From Lycocorax pyrrhopterus obiensis (taxonomy: Eukaryota > Chordata > Aves > Passeriformes > Paradisaeidae), in assembly GCA_014706295.1 (NCBI GenBank), contig JACSVZ010000002.1, positions 105,072,047 to 105,136,046 of the forward strand: a DNA stretch of 64,000 nucleotides, read 5' to 3'. This document shows positions 1-11,837 of the stretch, piece after piece. The notes under the pieces were generated by a model. The model ran no database searches and had not been told where the DNA came from. It saw only the letters and a program-made list of their open reading frames with translations. Numbering within the stretch: position 1 is the stretch's first letter; each line of letters begins with the position of its first letter. A program made the position numbers and the translations under genes.

Positions 1-60
1 CAGTCATGGTGGCAGGGATGGGGGAAAGAGGAGGATGCTTGCTTTTCCCAGAGTGAAAAG

Positions 61-100
61 TGCTGAGTGGCTCCAGTGGCACTATGCTGAGTGGCTCCAG
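61..100. repeat. Partial 24-bp tandem duplication
   Basis: A 24 nt unit starting tgctgagtggctccag is followed directly by a second copy of its first 16 nt (85-100), about 1.7 copies in all. Confidence 0.8.
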
Positions 101-1910
101 GATCTGTCCCTAGGGAGACGAGCAGGGAAGAGCCAAGCTCTCCCCTGCAAGATTCAGGTCCACAAACTCACTGGTACATTGAAGCAGTTCTGCTGGACAG
201 TAAGGATCTGCTTTTACCCTAATAATGGATCTTGTGGTACTGTTTTTGGAACATGTCTCCTGTATTGCAATTATGTTTCTTAGTAGAGCATAAGCAAATG
301 CAGTATTTTAAGTAAATACATATTTTTGTACTCGAAGGCCTTTGACATTTAATCTGACTGTGCATGAACTAACAAGCAACAAGGCATTAATTCCTGTGGA
401 TGTAATAATGTTTAAAATTATGGCACTGGACTGTCTCACCTTATCACAGATTTCAAAAAGTTAAGAGGTCTAAGCTGTCCAGTATGATAGCTGATCTCTG
501 AACAATATGCATAGGCTTGGTCTTCAGCAATGAATGGCCAGGGAAAGCAGGGCATTGACTCTTGGGTATGTAATGGGATGGTGGGAAAAGTGCCTGATCC
601 CAAGGGAGACCAGTAGCAAGTGTAGCCAGAACTAAATGCACGGTATGCACCAGTAAACACTCAGATTGCCACCACCTGTGCCAGCATTCATATCTCATGC
701 CCAAAATGCCTCATGCTAAGCTTTCTCCTATTCGTTTGTTCTTTGCGCCCTGCTCACATAGGGGACTTTTCCTTCTCTGTCAAGATCTCTATCCAGACCA
801 TTCACAGTGTCTAGGATATATTTTTTTAGCAGTGCAATTAATTGTATGTTCAGCTCTCTTCCAAGTCTAAGAATGTTAAGATGAGAGATCGCGGAATATG
901 TCCTCGCAGATAGCACATGTGCGTCTGGAAGCGAGACAGGGATATGAGGCTGGGCTATAGGTAACCTAGAAAACATCTCATATGGAAGAGGGAAAGGCTG
1001 GGGTTTTAATTGCATGGTTATGTTGCAGGCTAGAATGAAAGTCTTTTTTTCAGGTGGCTTAATGGTGCATGTCTGTGTTTCCATGTGTCATGGTATCTAC
1101 TGCATCAAGCCTTGACGTGCTAGCGAGTTTTTTAGTTAATTACAGGGCTTTGGGTGTTGTGGAATACAACATTTTGTGATCTGATATTTTAAAGACTTGC
1201 ACTCTGGCAGTGTGTGGTTTCCTCAAATACCTGGTTTAAGTGTTGATTCTTCATTTCCCTGGGGTGTGATGTTTAAGGGGAAACATTACTTTTGAACAGA
1301 ACTAAATATTCATTGTTTTGCAATGCACAAAGTTTTGTCAGGTATAAATTATACATGAAGAATCTGTTAGATTCATGTTAATCCAGTGAAGGCTATTAGG
1401 GTGTAGGTTTTACTGCAAAAAGAAGGAGATAAAGATGGACAGTTTGTTCTTTACAGTGCTATTGTATCTGCTTTGGCAGGCATCTTTGTTTTCATAAGGT
1501 CAGATGATTAATCTTGTTGTTTGCTTCTTTCCTAGTTTTGACTGTCTCTAATTAAGCTGATGCCCATTGATGTCTTACCATGATAATATGTGTTAGGTTA
1601 TAAGGTGATGGTTGTTCTGAAAAATGTAGCTGTGGTAGTGTTTGGGCATACTCAAAACAAATCACCGCATAGAAGCCTTCTGAAAGCTATCACACTGCTG
1701 CAGAGTCAGTAAAGTGAAGACAGTGAATCTGTAAATCATTGGTTAAAGATAATAGAGCATTTAGATTTTTGGCGCTTCGGCATCTGTGAGAGCTCTGCTG
1801 TGTTTAAATGAGTCTTACTGAATTGTGGCTGGAGCTCCTCATTATTGCTTGGGCAGAGCCAACAGTATGAGGACAGGGTGCAGAGGCAGCTGCCTGCAGA
1901 GGGAAGATAG

Positions 1911-2060
1911 CATCATCGAATCATGGAATCCTTTAGATTGACCTTTAAGTTCATTGTGTCCAGCCATTAACAAACACTGCCAAATCCACCACTAAACCAT
2001 GATGTTAGGTTTCCAACAAGATACATCTTTGGAGAATTGGTAATCCTACTGGGGAAGGTG
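1911..2060 (-). mobile_element. Diverged CR1-type LINE 3' end
   Basis: The stretch beginning atcatcgaatcatggaatcc and running through cactgccaaatccaccac to aaaccatg follows, with substitutions, the reverse complement of the avian CR1 3' end, whose text runs on to a short ATTCTATG-type tail. The element therefore lies on the - strand and is 5'-truncated, as most CR1 copies are. Its boundary at the right is approximate. CR1 is the main LINE of birds and reptiles and supports the host assignment. Confidence 0.7.
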
Positions 2061-3939
2061 AAAATGAAATGTACCCCAGAGTCAACAACATGTGGTGATT
2101 GCTCTTCTGTTCTCCTTAGGCTAAACCCTGGGAGTTGTTTTCCTTCACTAGAGATTTCTAGAAATCATGTCTTCTAGAAAGACTCATAGTGTGTCAAGCT
2201 GAATTGTGCAAGATGCTCAAAAAGCCCAAAAGTCCAAAATTCCTCTTCTACCATGCCTTCTGTTTTTCTGCACAATTACATATACGCATTCACACTAGAC
2301 AAATACTTCGTCAGTGAACAGCTTACTGCTCAGAACTTCCAGTGAAAGCTCCTTGTCTCTTTGCAGTGCTAGTACTCTTGATTTTATATTTGATTTAACC
2401 AGACCGAGATGGTCCCTCAGGGGCATGGGGACAGGGCTGTGGTAGAATTTTGTGTGCTACTTGAAGGATCACATGTGTAAAGCTACATAATTTGTGAACA
2501 GAGCATTGTGTTGCATTGTGAAAAGTCAGTGGGATACTTCAGTATTGTCATGTTTATTTTCTTCAGTGTTTCTTAACTTCTTTCCTCATTCTTACTTAAT
2601 TCTTGCTTACATCCTACCTTTGGGATGGCAGTGTAGGTATTTTTCATGTTGAGATGTTAGGTGCAGACAGGTCAGGAGGCAGCAGTTGAAGTACTGTGTA
2701 TTTCAAGGCTTCTGCCTTGGATAATGTGGGAGGATGAGGCTTGGAGAAGGAGTTGGATGACAATACAGGTGGAATATTGAGTGCAGGAGGCACCCTGGTT
2801 TAGGAGGAGTGTGTAACATGGAGCCATGTTCACGCCGTAGTTCTCCCGTCATCTCTTTGTTTCTGTCCATCTTCCTGCTTATGCCGAAAATGGTGATGGA
2901 GACTGAGGAGACATTTGGCATGGCATTATTCTCCTAATTATAACTAGATTTGAAGGTCTGTCTCCTTGCAGTGCATATCCCAAGAAAGCAGGCTGTTGAG
3001 GGTCCTGCTAGGTCAGGATCTCTGCTTCAGACCCCTTCATGGCCCACTGCAGCAGGCTGTGGTCTTAGACTATACTGGCATCCTGCCTGCACATAGGTGA
3101 CAGCTAAATGGAGGGCTCTTGGTGTGTTCTCTGTGTGTTTGGGTTGGGCTGCTGAATTAACAAAATAACCCATTTTCAGCATGTGCCAGATGCTTTTGAC
3201 TCCCATTGTGGGCAGCCTTGACAATACTCTGCTCAGCGTGGAAGTCCTAAATGGAGTTTGATGTTCTTTGCAGATAATGGCTCTGCTGCGTAATTATGAT
3301 AGCACACAGTTAAAAACGGCTTTATATCGCTTTGGGTAGCTCCTGGAAATTCTATTTCCCTTAATAATTTTCAATAGTCTCAGGGTTTGTTTTTCCTGTG
3401 TTTGTCTTCCTGTAATACTGGCAAAAGATAGGAAGAAAATGAGCTGGGACATAGGAATCCCAGCAAAAACTTCAGAGGGAGGGTGAGAGGCGACTCATTA
3501 GCGGGTCTTTCATCTGGGTTCATGCTGGGACATTAAGTCAGGGGTCAGGAAGTGAATGGGGATTCGTTCACAGCTGATGTCTTGTATAATATTTCAGAAG
3601 AGTGCATTAATTGTCACAGCTTAGCCTGGGAGTTTGGGCAGAGGCGTTCAGCCGGCAGGCTGAGGAGGGGTTGGAGAGAAGTGGCATTTAAGTTTCCCTG
3701 GAGTGAGAAAGGGGCTGGAGCTGCTGGGGACAGGGCATGGCCTGCATCTGGCAGCTCTGCTTATACCGACTCCCCTGGCCCTGGTGGTGGGGAGAGAGCC
3801 AGCAGCTGCACTTCTGTTCATGCCCAAATCCAACTCCAAAGGAGTTAGGGAAAAGAATGGCAAATGATAACTTACTCAAAACACAGAGTAGCCTGCAAGA
3901 TGTGTTTGTAGCCATAATATTGTCATATATAATATACAT

Positions 3940-3963
3940 ATTTATTTATTTATTTATTTATTT
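3940..3963. repeat. (ATTT)n microsatellite
   Basis: Six uninterrupted ATTT units within intron 1. Confidence 0.9.
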
Positions 3964-5023
3964 ACTTTTAGTATTTTTTTTCATTCTACTACATAGAAAC
4001 CTAATCGTAGATCTCATTGAATATTCTCCTTGTTTTCCTTTTACTGTTCAAGCCATTTTGGTGCTGGAAGGAACAATATGAAGCCCAGATGAAAAAAAAG
4101 ACCCTAGTGTTGTTGTTCCCATAGAGGATCGCGGTGATGCTCTGCCTGGTTTGGCCTATGGGAGCTGCAAGTCCAGAGTATGTTTTGGTAGCTCCTCAGG
4201 GAGTGCTTGCAAAGGACAGGTTGGCTTTTGAGCAAGACCTCCTCTTTGAGTGTGGAGCTGGCACCTTTCAGAGGGTGGATGGATGGCAGAGGGAAAGCCT
4301 TCACTTACACCTCTAGGCAGGCCCTGAGGTATCCTTACAGGCATCCTGATCTCATTCCCAATCACTGCTGGTTTCATCATTACTTTCTTTCCACTCCCCT
4401 TCTGCACCTGTCTGGGGTAATGTTCCTGTGTGTAGGATACATCTTTTGTGATGAAGGCACAGTGGAAACAAAGAATCCAACATCTTCAAAGTGTCAAGCA
4501 ATCTTGTGCTTTTCTGATGCTTCCAAGCCACATTATTGTAAACACTGCTGTGATCAGAAGGTAGTGGCCCAGACATTTCTGCCCTGTGGTTCTTGCCCAT
4601 TTTGCCTGGCCACCTGAAGGGAGGAGGTGGCCCAGTGGACATGGGAGCTGCCAACAGTCTTCAGCTCTTGAAATGTCCTTGTCCTCCCGAGTTCTCCCAT
4701 CATTGTTAATGCAGCCAGCAGGTGTTCATATGATTGGCAGTCATGTGTCCCATGTCACTGCGTCTCTGAAGGGATGCAGTTGTTCCAGACGAAGTGAAGA
4801 AGCTTGTCCTGAAGGGGTGTTTTGGGAGCCAGCAGCACCCACACTGCTGGCTTCAGCTGTTACAGGTTTGTGGTCTTAACAGAAGCAGGGGGAAAATTAC
4901 ACCCCCAACATTCACAGAAATTAGTGGTATCTAAAATGCAGCGTTTTCTTCCTGATTTTGTAGCCGTGCTAGAAAGTCATTACACGTGGATTTATTTTTC
5001 CTTATCTCTTGGATTATTATTGG

Positions 5024-5049
5024 CTTCCTTCCTGCCTTCCTTCCTTCCT
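5024..5049. repeat. (CTTC)n-rich run
   Basis: CTTC/CCTTC units, with one interruption (CTGC), in intron 1. Confidence 0.8.
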
Positions 5050-5869
5050 GGATGAATTTATCCAATGTTCTGATTGCAGCTCATTTTATTTTTTTTTTTA
5101 TCACCTCCTGTCTATGTGGCTTAAGATTCTGTATGTTTAACATAACTGAGCTGAGTATTTTGCAGCAACTGAGAGCAAAGATAATTTCCCACTGATTGAT
5201 GGGGTGGTTATGGTGAATATATTTGTAGTCTACTTGCTTCAGCTATTTGCTGTTTTGGTTACAGACCTGCCTTATTTTATTTTTACTTGTATTTAGTTTC
5301 TTTTTTTTGCCCTTGTATTTTATTTCATTTTTGCAACGGAGCCATGTATTAATCTGACTTTGGAGAGGGGAAATGAAGACAACATTTTAGCTTTTAAGAA
5401 ACTTCCACAGAGATTCAAACAGCTGGTCAAAGATAAATCCAGTATGCAAACAGGGTCATGAGTATCTTAGAAAGCAGCCATTTAAAATACCATGGCATCA
5501 AATATCTCTTTAGTTTCTTTCTTTGGTCTGCCCTTGGAATTTGATTGCAGGGTGTTGGTTATTTCTGGGTGCATGCACAGGGAACCAACAGCAATGAAAC
5601 ACACAAAAAATATTTTAGGTAGGTGTTTAAGGGAAAGTGATGTTACATGGTTTTTAAACAAAACAAGTCTGTAAGTTGCATGAGGCTGTGACCGTTGTCC
5701 TGCAGGGGCTGATCATTAGAACGAGGAGGTCATCATCTTTCCAGTGCTGAACTGCCTTTTTCTGTGTGCATTGGCTGTGGGCAGTGAGGGTGACTTTGGT
5801 ATACCTAGAATGTGGCGATTAAACTAGGAGGAATTTTTAAGGCTTTCCATGGACTAGAAGAAATTAACA

Positions 5870-6560
5870 TTTTTATTGAAACATCTTTAATTTGGTTATT
5901 AAGGGCAATTGTATTTTTGTGTGTTAGCTGACTGACATTTATTCTACAAAAGTTTTAAAGCATTTTATATTGAAATTGCATTTGCTTGAAGACTTATCCC
6001 AAAGCCTGAATCCTGTGTGAGTCACACGGTGCTATTTTGTTTTGTTCTGCATATATTCTTCCTCCACAACAGAAGGATTTTCCTGTAATTATTATTGAAA
6101 TAGGACATTTTTAAATACAAAATAGGTATCAACACAGCTTTACATCAGAATGATGGTGATGTGTGATATAAAACAGTTTGGGTTATTTCAGTGGAAGTGT
6201 CTACATATACCAGCTGCTATAGCATGCTAATCAATTTTTGAAAAAAAACCCTTTAAGGAGTTGTATAGACAAGCCCTGGCTGCTTGCCTGAAGAGAGAAA
6301 GATGATTAATTTAAATACTAAGCACCAGTTGAGGTGATTAATTCTTAATGAAGTCAATGAAAAACTGATTTTGCTTGTATTCCCTGGAAGATCCTTTCAA
6401 AAGCTTTGCTTTTCGAAAATTGTTTTTTGTCCCATGTGTGTGGCACAGGATGTGACTTTGTTCACAGCAGGTAGGCTCATTAGTTGGCATTTCTAGTATC
6501 ATATCCAGCTGTGGAAAGCTTATAAAATACTGGTATTTAGGTCATCTTAATTAGACCTTG
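5870..6560. promoter_or_regulatory. AT-rich, TAAT-motif-dense block in intron 1
   Basis: Several ATTAAT/TAATTA motifs (6305-6310, about 6337-6342, 6548-6553) lie in complex, non-repetitive AT-rich sequence. It may be conserved regulatory DNA. AT-richness alone also raises the number of such motifs. Confidence 0.18.
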
Positions 6561-6850
6561 AAATAAAGATTTAAGATAAAGTGGAATAATTGCACATCCT
6601 TCATTGCGGCTGAGCTTCTTCGGTGAGAAGAGGGTGCGATTCCCGGGCAGTATGAACTGATTTCAGCGGAGTTGCTCCAGATCTGCCTCCCCGGTGCTCC
6701 TTTGACAGTGCTGGGAGTTGAAGTGATTAAAACTAATAATTCTGGGGAGAGGTGAAAGATGTGGCAGTTTTCAGCTGGGTTGGAGGCTGGGCTGGATATC
6801 CTTGCTCTCACTGCTGCTTGTGCCAGAACCTTTTATGTGTGCTTTCTTCC

Positions 6851-6865
6851 TGGATGGATGGATGG
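6851..6865. repeat. (TGGA)n run
   Basis: Three and a half TGGA units in intron 1. Confidence 0.75.
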
Positions 6866-9431
6866 GTTTATCCAGAGTCATGCTTGTATTATGCCCTATC
6901 TGAGAGGGAGCTCAGGGATCAGTGCTCCTCTCCCAGGTTTGGGTGAACAGAGAGCTTCCCCCACTCCTTTTTGCTGGCTCACTTGCCATGTAAGGTACCC
7001 AAAATGCTGCAAAATCAGTACTGGTGAAAATCAGTGTGAGGTCTTTCATGCCAAGAGGGATGGCAGCAATTCCCATCCAGCCTGTGGTGCATTTGAGGTT
7101 AGCAAGCAAAACTCAGGAGGCAGCATCCCTGGTGCCGGGTTCAAGAAGTTGAGACCAGCGACGGAAGCCAGAGGACTCCAGCAGGCAACTGGATGACCAG
7201 CTGGTGAAATGCAGTTGTGTGTGTTCCTGCCACCCAGCGCCTCTGCCTTCGGGACAGATGCAGATGTAGGATCTTCAAACCCGTGTCCGACAAACTGTCA
7301 GCAATGAAGTTGAGGATGGTGCATAACTTTGAGCAAGGAGACTCTTGGAAAAAGGTTTCAGAGGCAGCTGGAATATGCACCTGGTGCTGTACAAGCACCT
7401 GGCATCTACGGGAAATACAGTGTGACTAATTTGATGAATTTAGTATGAAGAAGGTGGCAAGGTTGTACCGTTGTTTATCTCTCTTTGACTAACAACTTGC
7501 CAAGTATGCTTTTGGTGTTGTAACACTACGGGATGGGAGCATGCCATTATTTGTGTTATTAAGTTAATGATGTGTAAAGAGGTATTAAAAAGCCAGCAGC
7601 TATCATCTGCCACGTCGTCTGCCAGTGGTGATGGTAGTTGAAACCTTCAGCTTTTGCTTATGGATCAGTGAAGCTGAAAATGGAGCAGGAGCTCCTCCTG
7701 ATCTGAATTTCTCCCAATAAGAGCATTCCTGTGTCCTCTCTGACTGTGGATGGAGCTGAGGGAGCACCCATGGGTGCAGGAGACAGATGTTTGGTCTCTT
7801 CTTCCTTGTCTATGCCAGCACATCCTGAAATGCAGACTTTTTTTCTTAGCATTTTGAAGGTGTCTCCTATCTTGCACCAGATCTTCTAAAATCCTAGTTT
7901 AGACAAAGCCTGAGGGGATTTAGGTTTGCATATTTTATCTAAGAGGATTATGCTTCACACTTAGTTGATCTATAAATTGTTTGAGGGGTTTTCTGTGATT
8001 TTCCAAGTAGAGAAAAAAGCTGCATGCACATTCAAATTGTCTGCGGGTTAGTGATAGAAATTTGGTGTTTGAATTAATAGCAAATGGAATCACTGAACCT
8101 CAGGGTTATTTTGGACTGAAAAACATTTCAGTAATCAGATTTGCAGCACGGCTGCAGGAACAGTTGTGGCAGCACAACTGGAGGGGCAAGGGAATTGCGG
8201 GAAGGATTAGAAACTGCTCACACTGGCATCAGAGAAGACAATTTACTGTGAAAATACAGGCCAGGAATAAATTAATGAGCACCTTTCCAAACATATAGGA
8301 GTGCTCATAACATTCTGGAAACTCTTTGCTTGCCGATCAAGGGAGTAAGGCAGCTCAGTGGGAACTGGGCAAGAAATAGTGCTAGTCTTTGAAGACTTTT
8401 GTCACTGAAGTTCATACTCATGAAGTCACTGGTGAGGTGCTCCGTGCCTCAGCCACGGCCCCTGGGATCGATGGGTGCTGGCATTGCTCCTGCCAGCCGG
8501 GTGCTGGGGCACGGTGCCACGGCTCTGCTGGCTGTTGCAGCTGTTTTGACGCCCGTCGACGACGGAGTGGTTTCCATGATTGCCAGCTTAATTCTTCTTT
8601 ATGTGCCTGCGGGTGGGCTGTGTCTTACACATTCATTTATGGTGTTTTTTGGAGGGCTGGGTGCAGTCCTTGTTTTGTGCTGCTGTCAGGGTGTTTGGAG
8701 GCTGTGCAACAGCAATGGCTGCTGAAACAAAGCCTGTACTGGGGCTTCTTCCCTGCCTGCTGGAACAGCCAAGGTAATGTTAAGATTTCCATAATTATTT
8801 CTCCGAAGGTGGAGGAAGGATGTGACTCAGACATAGGAAAATGGCTTAAAACAGAGCTTAGCTCATCTGTGCTGCTCACAGGGATGGTCAGAGCTTCTGT
8901 TTAAACTGCTATTTTATGACCAGTGTTGCTGGCACCGTCATCTTTCATCTCACTTCAGACACTCCTCACAGGAGCGATGAGATGGACATCACAAGTGGCA
9001 CTTAATTGGTAGAAAGTACGGGGGGCAAAGAGAAGTGTCCCCTGTGGCAGTGTGAAGGACAGGCAGTCTCTGTGGATCTATGTCTGCATTATTTTGTCAA
9101 AGCACTGTACTTGTAGCATTGCCAGCTGTACTGCAGCGCGTGTGGGACTGTGTTAGATGGGTGTTAAACCCTTGAAGGAAGGGAAACATGAACTGAGGAG
9201 GAGCTGTTGCGAAGCTGCAACTTTTGCTTTACTGTAGCAGCTTGCATGGAGTAAGTTTGCTTCTGGGTGGAATCAAATACTCTAAGATAAGCAGAATGGA
9301 ACAAAATTTATTAATATCCAAAGGTATGGCTTGGCTAGTGAAGGACGGTGTGTGATCTTTACTGAGTAACAGCTCCGAGGACTTTCTCGTGCCCTCCAAT
9401 CAGCAGTGTTTGTGTTCTGTTTTCTCTGCAG

Positions 9432-9503
9432 ACGTCGGCTGATCTCCCAGCGATCTTCTCTGGAGACTCTGGAGGACATCGAGGAAAATGCCCCACTGCG
9501 GAG
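9432..9503 (+). CDS. CABLES1: CABLES1 exon 2 (72 nt, phase 2-2)
   Basis: The exon follows a pyrimidine-rich acceptor ending ttctctgcag and encodes local residues 1-23 plus the first two bases of Arg24. The block reads RRLISQRSSLETLEDIEENA followed by PLRR, which is essentially identical to the human protein as I remember it. It is a Ser/Arg-rich then acidic linker with no known fold, at the start of the region shared by all CABLES proteins. The first base completes an Arg codon begun in exon 1. The donor is G-AG followed by gtcatt, which departs from consensus at +3 and +5 and is the weakest donor of the gene. Read-through stays open in the same frame to a stop at 9619-9621. Confidence 0.96.
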
Positions 9504-11744
9504 GTCATTTTATTTACTGTCTCTCTGGCTTCTTGTCTGTAAAGCACATGCATGGGCAGGCTTGCTCTCCCTCCTCATGTTGAAAAGTAGCTGGGTCTTC
9601 ACATTAAGGTATTCTGCATAGTGAGTGAAAGTGTTGAAACTTCACATGCCCTGCAAGGTGGTGGCTGATGTGAATTGCACGTTCCCTGGCTTTAGGTCAT
9701 TAAACAAAGAGGCAGTATTTAAATGAAATGTCAGGAATTAAAATGTCAAATTCGATTAATAGAACAGCGTAGTTGTCACTGATACGAATGACTAGCCCCT
9801 AGTCAGTATACCCTAACATCTGTGGTACATTTAAAAAGTATGTACAGATGGTTTAATACAGTAAGTTTTTGAAGGCTAGCATTTTTAATGAATTTTTTAC
9901 TGTTTATTCTCTCAGCACATGCCAGCTTATTTCAGTTACCAGCATTACTGTCTGTGTGTTGGCTGGTAGGTTTGTGACTGCTACCCCACTAAAAAATCTG
10001 CCTCCATCCTTGTTGTATTGGCAGCTTCAGTGCAGATTGATTTCTGCATCTGGGAGACCACAGCTTCCTTCTCTGAGGACCACAGTAATTAGTCACTAGG
10101 CAGTCCTCTGGGGTGATGGAAAATGGAGCAACTGCTTAACAGTTCAGAAACCGGCTGGTCAGTAATCTGACCAGTGCATGGAATGCTTCCAGATCAGCTG
10201 TTTGGCAAGACAGGAGCCTAAGTTTGACTGCCTCTTTATCTTAGGACCTGTAATTCACCTGGTTTATATTGGTGTTTAGCCTATAGCCTTGTTTATCCAC
10301 ATGCAGATTGGCTGTCCCTCCCTACCTCGAAGCAAAGAATAGCAGAGGCTGTACCACTTGGCTTGTTACCAAGGCTTGATTATTTTTACAAAGCTTACCA
10401 TGCTTTGCTTACCAGCATGTTATGAAGTGTTCCCATAAGTGATTCAAACATGTATAATTGGTAAAAGATATAAACAAAGTACAGTTTGCCAGGCAGTATT
10501 TTTACTTGCTAATTTGCAGAATTGGTGGTAGAATGTCTCTCTTGGTGGTATTTTCCTGTGAAGAAGCTAACAAGGCTAATTGCAATCAGAGGGTGAGGGA
10601 ATCTCAAGGCCTTTACCAGCGAGAGGGAAGGCAGAAATGGCAAAGTGATGGGGTGCCCCTCTCGGGGTGTGCCTGTGCCACGATGGTGTTTGGGTACAGC
10701 AGTGGGGACTGGCACAGTGGTCTGTGGTTTCAGTCCAACATAACGACCTCCTGGCTTGAGAAGCTGCTGAACTCTGCCTGTGCAGGGGAGAGGATGGAAA
10801 AATAGGTTAGGGAAGCTTAACACAGAGGGAATGTGCTGGTCCCATGCACCGGCAGAGGATGCTGGTCCCCGAGGTGCCACGGAGGATGCAGCAGCCGCAG
10901 TCACAGCCCTGGACTCATCTCCAGTGCCTGCGAGCTCTGCCTCGCCTCGCAACAAAACAGCCCTGGATGAGACAGAGAAGGCTTTCACATGCCCTGTGGT
11001 TTCAGCTGATTAGAAAGAGCAAGGGTGGAAGGCAGGGGGAGGATATTGCTCCCATCTCTCCTCCCTCTGGCAATTTCTTTCTGTAACTGCAATTTATAAA
11101 GCGCATTCAGATGTGAAATAGATTTAAGGCTTAATGTTTTGAAGAATGATTTTTTTTTTCCTGGGGTAGTTTATTTTATTTTTAGTTGGTTTGTATACCA
11201 GGAACAGGAATGTGAAAAGTAATCGTTAGAGTTAAAATCAAATAGGAATTATCCTTGCAAATAGGAGATTTTAAATCATTCTAGAATTAAAACAAGAAAG
11301 AACTTCCCTCAATGGCTTCTTTATCAATAGCTGAGGAGCATACAAAAGCGTGGGTGTTGGTGCAAGTGGGGAAAATTGCATACTTACTAGGTTTTGGTTT
11401 GGTTTAATTTTTTTTCTTCTGAAAGCTTGGGCTAAACTGTGATGGCAGATTACAGGAAGTTTTACTTTGCTGAGATTTTTTTATGGGTTTTTTTTTTTTG
11501 CATGAAGGGAGGGGGATGATGCCTTTTCTTATTATAATTTAAAATATTTTTTTTTGGTTGAGCTGTCCCGTTTCCAGACTTATTGTCTTTATTGTTCTTG
11601 CTGATTCCTAACACAGGGTGACTTGAATCATTTGTCTCGTCTTTCCTTCCTGCTTTTGTGTAGACTTCTTGGCGGTACAGCAGGGAACTGAGAACTTTTT
11701 TTTTTCTTCTCTCTCCCCTCCCTTGGAACTGATTTATTTTTCAG
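9504..11744 (+). other. CABLES1: CABLES1 intron 2
   Basis: This is a 2.24 kb intron between exons 2 and 3. The last few hundred bases (about 11.1-11.72 kb) are rich in T and AT tracts, including T runs near 11.15, 11.49 and 11.55 kb and just before the exon 3 acceptor. No repeat family or additional exon is recognised in it. Confidence 0.88.
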
Positions 11745-11837
11745 ATGTCGGACACTCTCAGGATCACCCAGACCAAAGAACTTTAAGAAGGTTCATTTTA
11801 TCAAGAACATGCGGCAGCACGATACCAGAAACGGCAG
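11745..11837 (+). CDS. CABLES1: CABLES1 exon 3 (93 nt, phase 2-2)
   Basis: The acceptor is tttatttttcag and the donor is AG followed by gtactg. The exon encodes Arg24 (split), local residues 25-54 and the first two bases of Arg55, reading CRTLSGSPRPKNFKK then VHFIKNMRQHDTRNGR. The RRCRTLS run and the Ser31-Pro32 pair are a basophilic and a proline-directed kinase-type site side by side, which fits a Cdk-associated adaptor; phosphorylation itself is inferred. The only change from the human sequence I recall is Val for Ile at residue 40. The basic stretch KNFKK and KNMRQ gives this segment a strong positive charge. Confidence 0.97.

Larger units (their letters stand above)
1..9431 (+). other. 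CABLES1: CABLES1 intron 1, 3' part
   Basis: This is non-coding sequence upstream of the exon 2 acceptor. It holds a CR1-like fragment near 1.9-2.06 kb, an (ATTT)n run near 3.95 kb, a CTTC-rich run near 5.03 kb, a GGAT run near 6.85 kb and a TAAT-motif-rich stretch at 5.87-6.56 kb. No CpG island or exon-1-like GC-rich coding block is present, so the annotated promoter must lie further left. Open frames of up to 171 codons (for example around 8.39-8.90 kb) match no protein I recognise and have no splice or start context. Confidence 0.85.

Noticed and set aside
8389..8904. 171-codon open frame on the + strand in CABLES1 intron 1
   Set aside because: It is Cys- and Ser-rich with no known family resemblance and overlaps another long open frame in a different phase, which is typical of a locally GC-rich, stop-poor stretch.
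1..9431. CABLES1 exon 1 or promoter within the window
   Set aside because: No GC-rich Ala/Pro-rich coding block or CpG-rich start region ends in phase with exon 2; the region looks wholly intronic.
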